Shown: positions 25,406-37,593 of the stretch, in pieces
How the letters are laid out: every line of letters starts with the position of its first letter
Position numbering within the stretch: the stretch's first letter is position 1
Assembly: GCF_015706575.1 (NCBI RefSeq)
Contig: NW_024037051.1
Coordinates: 17,441,153 to 17,505,152 of the forward strand
Direction of reading: 5' to 3'
Source: Patiria miniata
Taxonomy: Eukaryota > Echinodermata > Asteroidea > Valvatida > Asterinidae
DNA length: 64,000 nucleotides
Program-made: the position numbers and the translations under genes
Notes under the pieces: model-generated
Databases searched by the model: none
The model's input: the letters and a program-made list of their open reading frames with translations, nothing else
Told to the model about the DNA's origin: nothing

Positions 25406-27808
25406 TCTACAACCTGCCAAAACAAGCAAGTCTTCAGACCCAAGAATTGTGGAGAAAATGCAAGATGTAGTCACTCACACCCGCTAGTTGCGTTTTGTGC
25501 AGTACATGCCATAGCAAGGCCTGTCAGCGCCATGCAACACCGCTCTCTATGTCTCGATCAAAAACTACCTTAACATAGGAAATTCTAGACAAACTCGACG
25601 TTGTTCGGAAGCTGCTGAATAGCTCTACAACCTGCAAAAACAAGCAAGTCTTCAGACCCAAGAATTGTGGAGAAAATGCAAGATGTAGTCACTCACACCG
25701 CTAGTTGCGTTTTGTGCAGTACATGCCATAGCAAGGCCTGTCAGCGCCATGCAACACCGCCTCTCTATGTCTCGATCAAAAACTACCTTAACATAGGAAA
25801 TTCTAGACAAACTCGACGTTGTTCGGAAGCTGCTGAATAGCTCTACAACCTGCCAAAACAAGCAAGTCTTCAGACCCAAGAATTGTGGAGAAAATGCAAG
25901 ATGTAGTCACTCACACCCGCTAGTTGCGTTTTGTGCAGTACATGCCATAGCAAGGCCTGTCAGCGCCATGCAACACCGCCTCTCTATGTCTCGATCAAAA
26001 ACTACCTTAACATAGGAAATTCTAGACAAACTCGACGTTGTTCGGAAGCTGCTGAATAGCTCTACAACCTGCCAAAACAAGCAAGTCTTCAGACCCAAGA
26101 ATTGTGGAGAAAATGCAAGATGTAGTCACTCACACCCGCTAGTTGCGTTTTGTGCAGTACATGCCATAGCAAGGCCTGTCAGCGCCATGCAACACCGCCT
26201 CTCTATGTCTCGATCAAAAACTACCTTAACATAGGAAATTCTAGACAAACTCGACGTTGTTCGGAAGCTGCTGAATAGCTCTACAACCTGCCAAAACAAG
26301 CAAGTCTTCAGACCCAAGAATTGTGGAGAAAATGCAAGATGTAGTCACTCACACCCGCTAGTTGCGTTTTGTGCAGTACATGCCATAGCAAGGCCTGTCA
26401 GCGCCATGCAACACCGCCTCTCTATGTCTCGATCAAAAACTACCTTAACATAGGAAATTCTAGACAAACTCGACGTTGTTCGGAAGCTGCTGAATAGCTC
26501 TACAACCTGCCAAAACAAGCAAGTCTTCAGACCCAAGAATTGTGGAGAAAATGCAAGATGTAGTCACTCACACCCGCTAGTTGCGTTTTGTGCAGTACAT
26601 GCCATAGCAAGGCCTGTCAGCGCCATGCAACACCGCCTCTCTATGTCTCGATCAAAAACTACCTTAACATAGGAAATTCTAGACAAACTCGACGTTGTTC
26701 GGAAGCTGCTGAATAGCTCTACAACCTGCCAAAAACAAGCAAGTCTTAGACCCAAGAATTGTGGAGAAAATGCAAGATGTAGTCACTCACACCCGCTAGT
26801 TGCGTTTTGTGCAGTACATGCCATAGCAAGGCCTGTCAGCGCCATGCAACACCGCCTCTCTATGTCTCGATCAAAAACTACCTTAACATAGGAAATTCTA
26901 GACAAACTCGACGTTGTTCGGAAGCTGCTGAATAGCTCTACAACTGCCAAAACAAGCAAGTCTTCAGACCAAGAATTGTGGAGAAAATGCAAGATGTAGT
27001 CACTCACACCCGCTAGTTGCGTTTTGTGCAGTACATGCCATAGCAAGGCCTGTCAGCGCCATGCAACACCGCCTCTCTATGTCTCGATCAAAAACTACCT
27101 TAACATAGGAAATTCTAGACAAACTCGACGTTGTTCGGAAGCTGCTGAATAGCTCTACAACTGCAAAACAAGCAAGTCTTCAGACCCAAGAATTGTGGAG
27201 AAAATGCAAGATGTAGTCACTCACACCCGCTAGTTGCGTTTTGTGCAGTACATGCCATAGCAAGGCCTGTCAGCGCCATGCAACACCGCCTCTCTATGTC
27301 TCGATCAAAAACTACCTTAACATAGGAAATTCTAGACAAACTCGACGTTGTTCGGAAGCTGCTGAATAGCTCTACAACCTGCCAAAACAAGCAAGTCTTC
27401 AGACCCAAGAATTGTGGAGAAAATGCAAGATGTAGTCACTCACACCCGCTAGTTGCGTTTTGTGCAGTACATGCCATAGCAAGGCCTGTCAGCGCCATGC
27501 AACACCGCCTCTCTATGTCTCGATCAAAAACTACCTTAACATAGGAAATTCTAGACAAACTCGACGTTGTTCGGAAGCTGCTGAATAGCTCTACAACCTG
27601 CCAAAACAAGCAAGTCTTCAGACCCAAGAATTGTGGAGAAAATGCAAGATGTAGTCACTCACACCCGCTAGTTGCGTTTTGTGCAGTACATGCCATAGCA
27701 AGGCCTGTCAGCGCCATGCAACACCGCCTCTCTATGTCTCGATCAAAAACTACCTTAACATAGGAAATTCTAGACAAACTCGACGTTGTTCGGAAGCTGC
27801 TGAATAGC
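25406..27808 (+). repeat. Eleven L monomers, first appearance of a right-arm base
   Basis: Starts are 25406, 25624, 25842, 26061, 26280, 26499, 26718, 26937, 27154, 27371 and 27590. The unit at 25624 has A at 25636, the base fixed in the right arm at unit position 13. Other changes are one-base losses or gains near 25543, 25699, 26734, 26748, 26944, 26970 and 27165. Four consecutive units from 25842 appear canonical. Confidence 0.88.
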
Positions 27809-27982
27809 TCTACAACTGCCAAAACAAGCAAGTCTTCAGACCCAAGAATTGTGGAGAAAATGCAAGATGTAGTCACTCACACCCGCTAGTTGCGTTTTGT
27901 GCAGTACATGCCATAGCAAGGCCGTCAGCGCCACTAGGAAATTCTAGACAAACTCGACGTTGTTCGGAAGCTGCTGAATAGC
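27809..27982 (+). repeat. Short variant monomer, 174 bp
   Basis: The copy joins CAGCGCCAC to TAGGAAATTC near 27934, removing about 43 bp of the deletion-prone segment. It also has one-base losses near 27815 and 27923. It lies 2579 bp from the previous shortened monomer, which is itself 2598 bp from the one before. Confidence 0.92.
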
Positions 27983-29732
27983 TCTACAACCTGCCAAAAC
28001 AAGCAAGTCTTCAGACCCAAGAATTGTGGAGAAAATGCAAGATGTAGTCACTCACACCGCTAGTTGCGTTTTGTGCAGTACATGCCATAGCAAGGCCTGT
28101 CAGCGCCATGCAACACCGCCTCTCTATGTCTCGATCAAAAACTACCTTAACATAGGAAATTCTAGACAAACTCGACGTTGTTCGGAAGCTGCTGAATAGC
28201 TCTACAACCTGCCAAAACAAGCAAGTCTTCAGACCCAAGAATTGTGGAGAAAATGCAAGATGTAGTCACTCACACCCGCTAGTTGCGTTTTGTGCAGTAC
28301 ATGCCATAGCAAGGCCTGTCAGCGCCATGCAACACCGCCTCTCTATGTCTCGATCAAAAACTACCTTAACATAGGAAATTCTAGACAAACTCGACGTTGT
28401 TCGGAAGCTGCTGAATAGCTCTACAACCTGCCAAAACAAGCAAGTCTTCAGACCCAAGAATTGTGGAGAAAATGCAAGATGTAGTCACTCACACCCGCTA
28501 GTTGCGTTTGTGCAGTACATGCCATAGCAAGGCCTGTCAGCGCCATGCAACACCGCCTCTCTATGTCTCGATCAAAAACTACCTTAACATAGGAAATTCT
28601 AGACAAACTCGACGTTGTTCGGAAGCTGCTGAATAGCTCTACAACCTGCCAAAACAAGCAAGTCTTCAGACCCAAGAATTGTGGAGAAAATGCAAGATGT
28701 AGTCACTCACACCGCTAGTTGCGTTTTGTGCAGTACATGCCATAGCAAGGCCTGTCAGCGCCATGCAACACCGCCTCTCTATGTCTCGATCAAAAACTAC
28801 CTTAACATAGGAAATTCTAGACAAACTCGACGTTGTTCGGAAGCTGCTGAATAGCTCTACAACCTGCCAAAACAAGCAAGTCTTCAGACCCAAGAATTGT
28901 GGAGAAAATGCAAGATGTAGTCACTCACACCCGCTAGTTGCGTTTGTGCAGTACATGCCATAGCAAGGCCTGTCAGCGCCATGCAACACCGCCTCTCTAT
29001 GTCTCGATCAAAAACTACCTTAACATAGGAAATTCTAGACAAACTCGACGTTGTTCGGAAGCTGCTGAATAGCTCTACAACCTGCCAAAACAAGCAAGTC
29101 TTCAGACCCAAGAATTGTGGAGAAAATGCAAGATGTAGTCACTCACACCCGCTAGTTGCGTTTTGTGCAGTACATGCCATAGCAAGGCCTGTCAGCGCCA
29201 TGCAACACCGCCTCTCTATGTCTCGATCAAAAACTACCTTAACATAGGAAATTCTAGACAAACTCGACGTTGTTCGGAAGCTGCTGAATAGCTCTACAAC
29301 CTGCCAAAACAAGCAAGTCTTTCAGACCCAAGAATTGTGGAGAAAATGCAAGATGTAGTCACTCACACCCGCTAGTTGCGTTTTGTGCAGTACATGCCAT
29401 AGCAAGGCCTGTCAGCGCCATGCAACACCGCCTCTCTATGTCTCGATCAAAAAACTACCTTAACATAGGAAATTCTAGACAAACTCGACGTTGTTCGGAA
29501 GCTGCTGAATAGCTCTACAACCTGCCAAAACAAGCAAGTCTTCAGACCCAAGAATTGTGGAGAAAATGCAAGATGTAGTCACTCACACCCGCTAGTTGCG
29601 TTTTGTGCAGTACATGCCATAGCAAGGCCTGTCAGCGCCATGCAACACCGCCTCTCTATGTCTCGATCAAAAACTACCTTAACATAGGAAATTCTAGACA
29701 AACTCGACGTTGTTCGGAAGCTGCTGAATAGC
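27983..29732 (+). repeat. Eight L monomers with alternating one-base losses
   Basis: Starts are 27983, 28201, 28420, 28638, 28856, 29074, 29293 and 29514. The units at 27983 and 28638 lose a C in the ACACCCGCT run. The units at 28420 and 28856 lose a T in the GCGTTTTG run. The unit at 29293 gains a T and an A. The repeated alternation of the same two length errors across neighbouring copies may be a small duplicated block or recurrent miscalls at the same homopolymers. Confidence 0.88.
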
Positions 29733-29918
29733 TCTACAAGCTGCCAAAACAAGCAAGTCTTCAGACCCAAGAATTGTGGAGAAAATGCAAGATGTAGTCA
29801 CTCACACCCGCTAGTTGCGTTTTGTGCAGTACATGCCATAGCAAGGCCTGTCAGTCACCGCCTCACTAGGAAACTTTCATAGGACAAACTCGACGTTGTT
29901 CGGAAGCTGCTGAATAGC
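29733..29918 (+). repeat. Rearranged monomer, 186 bp, with a right-arm base
   Basis: The unit has G at 29740 (unit position 8), the base fixed in the right arm and seen nowhere else in the left arm by my reading. Around 29853-29884 the sequence is scrambled: CAGTCACCGCCTCACTAGG, then AAACTTTCATAGGAC before returning to consensus. Net length is 33 bp short. It is the most divergent left-arm copy apart from the one at 22632. Confidence 0.88.
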
Positions 29919-32900
29919 TCTACAACCTGCCAAAAAAAGCAAGTCTTCAGACCCAAGAATTGTGGAGAAAATGCAAGATGTAGTCACTCACACCCGCTAG
30001 TTGCGTTTTGTGCAGTACATGCCATAGCAAGGCCTGTCAGCGCCATGCAACACCGCCTCTCTATGTCTCGATCAAAAACTACCTTAACATAGGAAATTCT
30101 AGACAAACTCGACGTTGTTCGGAAGCTGCTGAATAGCTCTACAACCTGCAAAAACAAGCAAGTCTTCAGACCAAGAATTGTGGAGAAAATGCAAGATGTA
30201 GTCACTCACACCCGCTAGTTGCTTTGTTTTGTGCAGTACATGCCATAGCAAGGCCTGTGTCAGCGCCATGCAACACCGCCTCTCTATGTCTCGATCAAAA
30301 ACTACCTTAACATAGGAAATTCTAGACAAACTCGACGTTGTTCGGAAGCTGCTGAATAGCTCTACAACTGCCAAAACAAGCAAGTCTTCAGACCCAAGAA
30401 TTGTGGAGAAAATGCAAGATGTAGTCACTCACACCCGCTAGTTGCGTTTTGTGCAGTACATGCCATAGCAAGGCCTGTCAGCGCCATGCAACACCGCCTC
30501 TCTATGTCTCGATCAAAAAACTACCTTAACATAGGAAATTCTAGACAAACTCGACGTTGTTCGGAAGCTGCTGAATAGCTCTACAAACTGCCAAAACAAG
30601 CAAGTCTTCAGACCAAGAATTGTGGAGAAAATGCAAGATGTAGTCACTCACACCCGCTAGTTGCGTTTTGTGCAGTACATGCCATAGCAAGGCCTGTCAG
30701 CGCCATGCAACACCGCCTCTCTATGTCTCGATAAAAACTACCTTAACATAGGAAATTCTAGACAAACTCGACGTTGTTCGGAAGCTGCTGAATAGCTCTA
30801 CAACCTGCCAAAACAAGCAAGTCTTCAGACCCAAGAATTGTGGAGAAAATGCAAGATGTAGTCACTCACACCCGCTAGTTGCGTTTTGTGCAGTACATGC
30901 CATAGCAAGGCCTGTCAGCGCCATGCAACACCGCCTCTCTATGTCTCGATCAAAAACTACCTTAACATAGGAAATTCTAGACAAACTCGACGTTGTTCGG
31001 AAGCTGCTGAATAGCTCTACAACCTGCCAAAACAAGCAAGTCTTCAGACCCAAGAATTGTGGAGAAAATGCAAGATGTAGTCACTCACACCCGCTAGTTG
31101 CGTTTTGTGCAGTACATGCCATAGCAAGGCCTGTCAGCGCCATGCAACACCGCCTCTCTATGTCTCGATCAAAACTACCTTAACATAGGAAATTCTAGAC
31201 AAACTCGACGTTGTTCGGAAGCTGCTGAATAGCTCTACAACCTGCCAAAACAAGCAAGTCTTCAGACCCAAGAATTGTGGAGAAAATGCAAGATGTAGTC
31301 ACTCACACCGCTAGTTGCGTTTTGTGCAGTACATGCCATAGCAAGGCCTGTCAGCGCCATGCAACACCGCCTCTCTATGTCTCGATCAAAAAACTACCTT
31401 AACATAGGAAATTCTAGACAAACTCGACGTTGTTCGGAAGCTGCTGAATAGCTCTACAACCTGCCAAAACAAGCAAGTCTTCAGACCCAAGAATTGTGGA
31501 GAAAATGCAAGATGTAGTCACTCACACCCCGCTAGTTGCGTTTTGTGCAGTACATGCCATAGCAAGGCCTGTCAGCGCCATGCAACACCGCCTCTCTATG
31601 TCTCGATCAAAAACTACCTTAACATAGGAAATTCTAGACAAACTCGACGTTGTTCGGAAGCTGCTGAATAGCTCTACAACTTGCCAAAACAAGCAAGTCT
31701 TCAGACCCAAGAATTGTGGAGAAAATGCAAGATGTAGTCACTCACACCCGCTAGTTGCGTTTTGTGCAGTACATGCCATAGCAAGGCCTGTCAGCGCCAT
31801 GCAACACCGCCTCTCTATGTCTCGATCAAAAAAACTACCTTAACATAGGAAATTCTAGACAAACTCGACGTTGTTCGGAAGCTGCTGAATAGCTCTACAA
31901 CCTGCCAAAACAAGCAAGTCTTCAGACCCAAGAATTGTGGAGAAAATGCAAGATGTAGTCACTCACACCCGCTAGTTGCGTTTTGTGCAGTACATGCCAT
32001 AGCAAGGCCTGTCAGCGCCATGCAACACCGCCTCTCTATGTCTCGATCAAAAACTACCTAACATAGGAAATTCTAGACAAACTCGACGTTGTTCGGAAGC
32101 TGCTGAATAGCTCTACAACCTGCCAAAACAAGCAAGTCTTCAGACCCAAGAATTGTGGAGAAAATGCAAGATGTAGTCACTCACACCCGCTAGTTGCGTT
32201 TTGTGCAGTACATGCCATAGCAAGGCCTGTCAGCGCCATGCAACACCGCCTCTCTATGTCTCGATCAAAAACTACCTTAACATAGGAAATTCTAGACAAA
32301 CTCGACGTTGTTCGGAAGCTGCTGAATAGCTCTACAACCTGCCAAAACAAGCAAGTCTTCAGACCCAAGAATTGTGGAGAAAATGCAAGATGTAGTCACT
32401 CACACCCGCTAGTTGCGTTTTGTGCAGTACATGCCATAGCAAGGCCTGTCAGCGCCATGCAACACCGCCTCTCTATGTCTCGATCAAAAACTACCTTAAC
32501 ATAGGAAATTCTAGACAAACTCGACGTTGTTCGGAAGCTGCTGAATAGCTCTACAACCTGCCAAAACAAGCAAGTCTTCAGACCCAAGAATTGTGGAGAA
32601 AATGCAAGATGTAGTCACTCACACCCGCTAGTTGCGTTTTGTGCAGTACATGCCATAGCAAGGCCTGTCAGCGCCATGCAACACCGCCTCTCTATGTCTC
32701 GATCAAAAACTACCTTAACATAGGAAATTCTAGACAAACTCGACGTTGTTCGGAAGCTGCTGAATAGCTCTACAACCTGCCAAAACAAGCAAGTCTTCAG
32801 ACCCAAGAATTGTGGAGAAAATGCAAGATGTAGTCACTCACACCCGCTAGTTGCGTTTTTTGTGCAGTACATGCCATAGCAAGGCCTGTCAGCGCCATGC

Positions 32901-35833
32901 AACACCGCCTCTCTATGTCTCGATCAAAAACTACCTTAACATAGGAAATTCTAGACAAACTCGACGTTGTTCGGAAGCTGCTGAATAGCTCTACAACTGC
33001 CAAAACAAGCAAGTCTTCAGACCCAAGAATTGTGGAGAAAATGCAAGATGTAGTCACTCACACCCGCTAGTTGCGTTTTGTGCAGTACATGCCATAGCAA
33101 GGCCTGTCAGCGCCATGCAACACCGCCTCTCTATGTCTCGATCAAAAAACTACCTTAACATAGGAAATTTCTAGACAAACTCGACGTTGTTCGGAAGCTG
33201 CTGAATAGCTCTACAAACTGCAAAAACAAGCAAGTCTTCAGACCCAAGAATTGTGGAGAAAAATGCAAGATGTAGTCACTCACACCCGCTAGTTGCGTTT
33301 TGTGCAGTACATGCCATAGCAAGGCCTGTCAGCGCCATGCAACACCGCCTCTCTATGTCTCGATCAAAAACTACCTTAACATAGGAAATTCTAGACAAAC
33401 TCGACGTTGTTCGGAAGCTGCTGAATAGCTCTACAACCTGCCAAAACAAGCAAGTCTTCAGACCCAAGAATTGTGGAGAAAATGCAAGATGTAGTCACTC
33501 ACACCCGCTAGTTGCGTTTTGTGCAGTACATGCCATAGCAAGGCCTGTCAGCGCCATGCAACACCGCCTCTATATGTCTCGATCAAAAACTACCTTAACA
33601 TAGGAAATTCTAGACAAACTCGACGTTGTTCGGAAGCTGCTGAATAGCTCTACAACCTGCCAAAAACAAGCAAGTCTTCAGACCCAAGAATTGTGGAGAA
33701 AATGCAAGATGTAGTCACTCACACCCGCTAGTTGCGTTTTGTGCAGTACATGCCATAGCAAGGCCTGTCAGCGCCATGCAACACCGCCTCTCTATGTCTC
33801 GATCAAAAACTACCTTAACATAGGAAATTCTAGACAAACTCGACGTTGTTCGGAAGCTGCTGAATAGCTCTACAACTGCAAAACAAGCAAGTCTTCAGAC
33901 CCAAGAATTGTGGAGAAAATGCAAGATGTAGTCACTCACACCCGCTAGTTGCGTTTTGTGCAGTACATGCCATAGCAAGGCCTGTCAGCGCCATGCAACA
34001 CCGCCTCTCTATGTCTCGATCAAAAACTACCTTAACATAGGAAATTCTAGACAAACTCGACGTTGTTCGGAAGCTGCTGAATAGCTCTACAACCCCAAAA
34101 CAAGCAAGTCTTCAGACCCAAGAATTGTGGAGAAAATGCAAGATGTAGTCACTCACACCCGCTAGTTGCGTTTTGTGCAGTACATGCCATAGCAAGGCCT
34201 GTCAGCGCCATGCAACACCGCCTCTCTATGTCTCGATCAAAAACTACCTTAACATAGGAAATTCTAGACAAACTCGACGTTGTTCGGAAGCTGCTGAATA
34301 GCTCTACAAACCTGCCAAAAACAAGCAAGTCTTTAGACCCAAGAATTGTGGAGGAAAATGCAAGATGTAGTCACTCACACCCGCTAGTTGCGTTTTGTGC
34401 AGTACATGCCATAGCAAGGCCTGTCAGCGCCATGCAACACCGCCTCTCTATGTCTCGATCAAAAACTACCTTAACATAGGAAATTCTAGACAAACTCGAC
34501 GTTGTTCGGAAGCTGCTGAATAGCTCTACAACTGCAAAACAAGCAAGTCTTCAGACCCAAGAATTGTGGAGAAAATGCAAGATGTAGTCACTCACACCCG
34601 CTAGTTGCGTTTTTGCAGTACATGCCATAGCAAGGCCTGTCAGCGCCATGCAACACCGCCTCTCTATGTCTCGATCAAAAACTACCTTAACATAGGAAAT
34701 TCTAGACAAACTCGACGTTGTTCGGAAGCTGCTGAATAGCTCTACAACCTGCCAAACAAGCAAGTCTTCAGACCCAAGAATTGTGGAGAAAATGCAAGAT
34801 GTAGTCACTCACACCCGCTAGTTGCGTTTTGTGCAGTACATGCCATAGCAAGGCCTGTCAGCGCCATGCAACACCGCCTCTCTATGTCTCGATCAAAAAC
34901 TACCTTAACATAGGAAATTCTAGACAAACTCGACGTTGTTCGGAAGCTGCTGAATAGCTCTACAACCTGCCAAAAACAAGCAAGTCTTCAGACCCAAGAA
35001 TTGTGGAGAAAATGCAAGATGTAGTCACTCACACCCGCTAGTTGCGTTTTGTGCAGTACATGCCATAGCAAGGCCTGTCAGCGCCATGCAACACCGCCTC
35101 TCTATGTCTCGATCAAAAACTACCTAACATAGGAAATTCTAGACAAACTCGACGTTGTTCGGAAGCTGCTGAATAGCTCTACAACCTGCCAAAACAAGCA
35201 AGTCTTCAGACCCAAGAATTGTGGAGAAAATGCAAGATGTAGTCACTCACACCCGCTAGTTGCGTTTGTGCAGTACATGCCATAGCAAGGCCTGTCAGCG
35301 CCATGCAACACCGCCTCTCTATGTCTCGATCAAAAACTACCTTAACATAGGAAATTCTAGACAAACTCGACGTTGTTCGGAAGCTGCTGAATAGCTCTAC
35401 AACCTGCCAAAACAAGCAAGTCTTCAGACCCAAGAATTGTGGAGAAAATGCAAGATGTAGTCACTCACACCCGCTAGTTGCGTTTTGTGCAGTACATGCC
35501 ATAGCAAGGCCTGTCAGCGCCATGCAACACCGCCTCTCTATGTCTCGATCAAAAACTACCTTAACATAGGAAATTCTAGACAAACTCGACGTTGTTCGGA
35601 AGCTGCTGAATAGCTCTACAACCTGCAAAAACAAGCAAGTCTTTAGACCCAAGAATTGTGGAGAAAATGCAAGATGTAGTCACTCACACCCGCTAGTTGC
35701 GTTTTGTGCAGTACATGCCATAGCAAGGCCTGTCAGCGCCATGCAACACCGCCTCTCTATGTCTCGATCAAAAACTACCTTAACATAGGAAATTCTAGAC
35801 AAACTCGACGTTGTTCGGAAGCTGCTGAATAGC
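29919..35833 (+). repeat. About 27 irregular L monomers
   Basis: Nearly every copy has at least one change, mostly one- or two-base length differences in short homopolymers. Examples are the A run after GATC (30516, 31390, 31830, 33146), the T run in GCGTTTTG (32858, 34610, 35266), the CCC runs (30174, 30613, 31309, 31529) and the AACCTGCC stretch (33002, 33878, 34097, 34532). Larger oddities are GCTTTGTTTTGTG near 30222 and CTGTGTCAG near 30258. Right-arm bases appear at 30150, 33222 and 35627 (A, unit 13) and at 34334 and 35644 (T, unit 30). The units starting 32112, 32331 and 32550 look canonical. Confidence 0.88.
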
Positions 35834-36012
35834 TCTACAACCTGCCAAAACAAGCAAGTCTTCAGACCCAAGAATTGTGGAGAAAATGCAAGATGTAGTC
35901 ACTCACACCCGCTAGTTGCGTTTGTGCAGTACATGCCATAGCAAGGCCTGCGTCAGCGCATAGGAAATCTCAGACAAACTTCGACGTGGTTGTTCGGAAG
36001 CTGCTGAATAGC
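35834..36012 (+). repeat. Short variant monomer, 179 bp
   Basis: GCGTCAGCGC joins ATAGGAAAT near 35959, removing about 45 bp, followed by small scattered changes (CTCAGAC, ACTTCGACGTGGTTG) to 35993. The net loss is 40 bp. It again falls in the unit segment bounded by CAGCGC and GGAAAT. Confidence 0.9.
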
Positions 36013-37093
36013 TCTACAACCTGCCAAAACAAGCAAGTCTTCAGACCCAAGAATTGTGGAGAAAATGCAAGATGTAGTCACTCACACCCGCTAGTTGCGT
36101 TTTGTGCAGTACATGCCATAGCAAGGCCTGTCAGCGCCATGCAACACCGCCTCTCTATGTCTCGATCAAAAACTACCTTAACATAGGAAATTCTAGACAA
36201 ACTCGACGTTGTTCGGAAGCTGCTGAATAGCTCTACAACTGCAAAACAAGCAAGTCTTCAGACCCAAGAATTGTGGAGAAAATGCAAGATGTAGTCACTC
36301 ACACCCGCTAGTTGCGTTTTGTGCAGTACATGCCATAGCAAGGCTGTCAGCGCCATGCAACACCGCCTCTCTATGTCTCGATCAAAAACTACCTTAACAT
36401 AGGAAATTCTAGACAAACTCGACGTTGTTCGGAAGCTGCTGAATAGCTCTACAACCTGCAAAAACAAGCAAGTCTTCAGACCCAAGAATTGTGGAGAAAA
36501 TGCAAGATGTAGTCACTCACACCCGCTAGTTGCGTTTTGTGCAGTACATGCCATAGCAAGGCCTGTCAGCGCCATGCAACACCGCCTCTCTATGTCTCGA
36601 TCAAAAACTACCTTAACATAGGAAATTCTAGACAAACTCGACGTTGTTCGGAAGCTGCTGAATAGCTCTACAACCTGCCAAAACAAGCAAGTCTTCAGAC
36701 CCAAGAATTGTGGAGAAAATGCAAGATGTAGTCACTCACACCCGCTAGTGCGTTTGTGCAGTACATGCCATAGCAAGGCCTGTCAGCGCCATGCAACACC
36801 GCCTCTCTATGTCTCGATCAAAAACTACTTAACATAGGAAATTCTAGACAAACTCGACGTTGTTCGGAAGCTGCTGAATAGCTCTACAACCTGCCAAAAC
36901 AAGCAAGTCTTCAGACCCAAGAATTGTGGAGAAAATGCAAGATGTAGTCACTCACACCCGCTAGTTGCGTTTTGTGCAGTACATGCCATAGCAAGGCCTG
37001 TCAGCGCCATGCAACACCGCCTCTCTAGTCTCGATCAAAAACTACTTAACATAGGAAATTCTAGACAAACTCGACGTTGTTCGGAAGCTGCTG
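36013..37093 (+). repeat. Last four monomers and a partial copy before the gap
   Basis: Units start at 36013, 36232, 36448, 36667 and 36883. The last is cut off by the gap after CTGCTG at 37093. The units at 36232 and 36667 are 216 bp through small losses. The unit at 36448 carries the right-arm A at 36460. The final copy has two further one-base losses. The left contig therefore ends inside the array. Confidence 0.92.
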
Positions 37094-37593
37094 NNNNNNN
37101 NNNNNNNNNNNNNNNNNNNNNNNNNNNNNNNNNNNNNNNNNNNNNNNNNNNNNNNNNNNNNNNNNNNNNNNNNNNNNNNNNNNNNNNNNNNNNNNNNNNN
37201 NNNNNNNNNNNNNNNNNNNNNNNNNNNNNNNNNNNNNNNNNNNNNNNNNNNNNNNNNNNNNNNNNNNNNNNNNNNNNNNNNNNNNNNNNNNNNNNNNNNN
37301 NNNNNNNNNNNNNNNNNNNNNNNNNNNNNNNNNNNNNNNNNNNNNNNNNNNNNNNNNNNNNNNNNNNNNNNNNNNNNNNNNNNNNNNNNNNNNNNNNNNN
37401 NNNNNNNNNNNNNNNNNNNNNNNNNNNNNNNNNNNNNNNNNNNNNNNNNNNNNNNNNNNNNNNNNNNNNNNNNNNNNNNNNNNNNNNNNNNNNNNNNNNN
37501 NNNNNNNNNNNNNNNNNNNNNNNNNNNNNNNNNNNNNNNNNNNNNNNNNNNNNNNNNNNNNNNNNNNNNNNNNNNNNNNNNNNNNNNNNNNNN
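37094..37593. other. Assembly gap, exactly 500 N
   Basis: There are 500 consecutive N between two satellite arms of opposite orientation. The round number suggests a scaffolding placeholder of unknown true size rather than a measured gap. The repeat is truncated on both sides at unrelated phases: the left side stops near unit position 211 and the right side starts within GGGTGTGAGTG. Open frames spanning the N run are artefacts. Confidence 0.97.

Larger units (their letters stand above)
1..37093 (+). repeat. 219-bp satellite array, left arm (subfamily L, about 170 copies)
   Basis: The sequence repeats with a period of 219 bp from the first base to the gap, with copies head to tail and no unique DNA between them. 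I set the unit start at TCTACAAC (position 1, then 220, 439 and so on). Subfamily L carries C, C, C and G at unit positions 8, 13, 30 and 87. Each unit has one XbaI site (TCTAGA, unit 180-185) and one StuI site (AGGCCT, unit 112-117), so either enzyme should give a 219-bp ladder. Composition is about 46% GC with 8 CpGs per unit. No promoter, tRNA-like box, transposon end or long internal sub-repeat is evident. The family is not recognised. A centromeric or other heterochromatic location is inference from array size only. Confidence 0.98.

Noticed and set aside
1-37093. CRISPR array
   Set aside because: There is no alternation of short repeats and unique spacers. The whole 219-bp unit is repeated, with no unique spacer.
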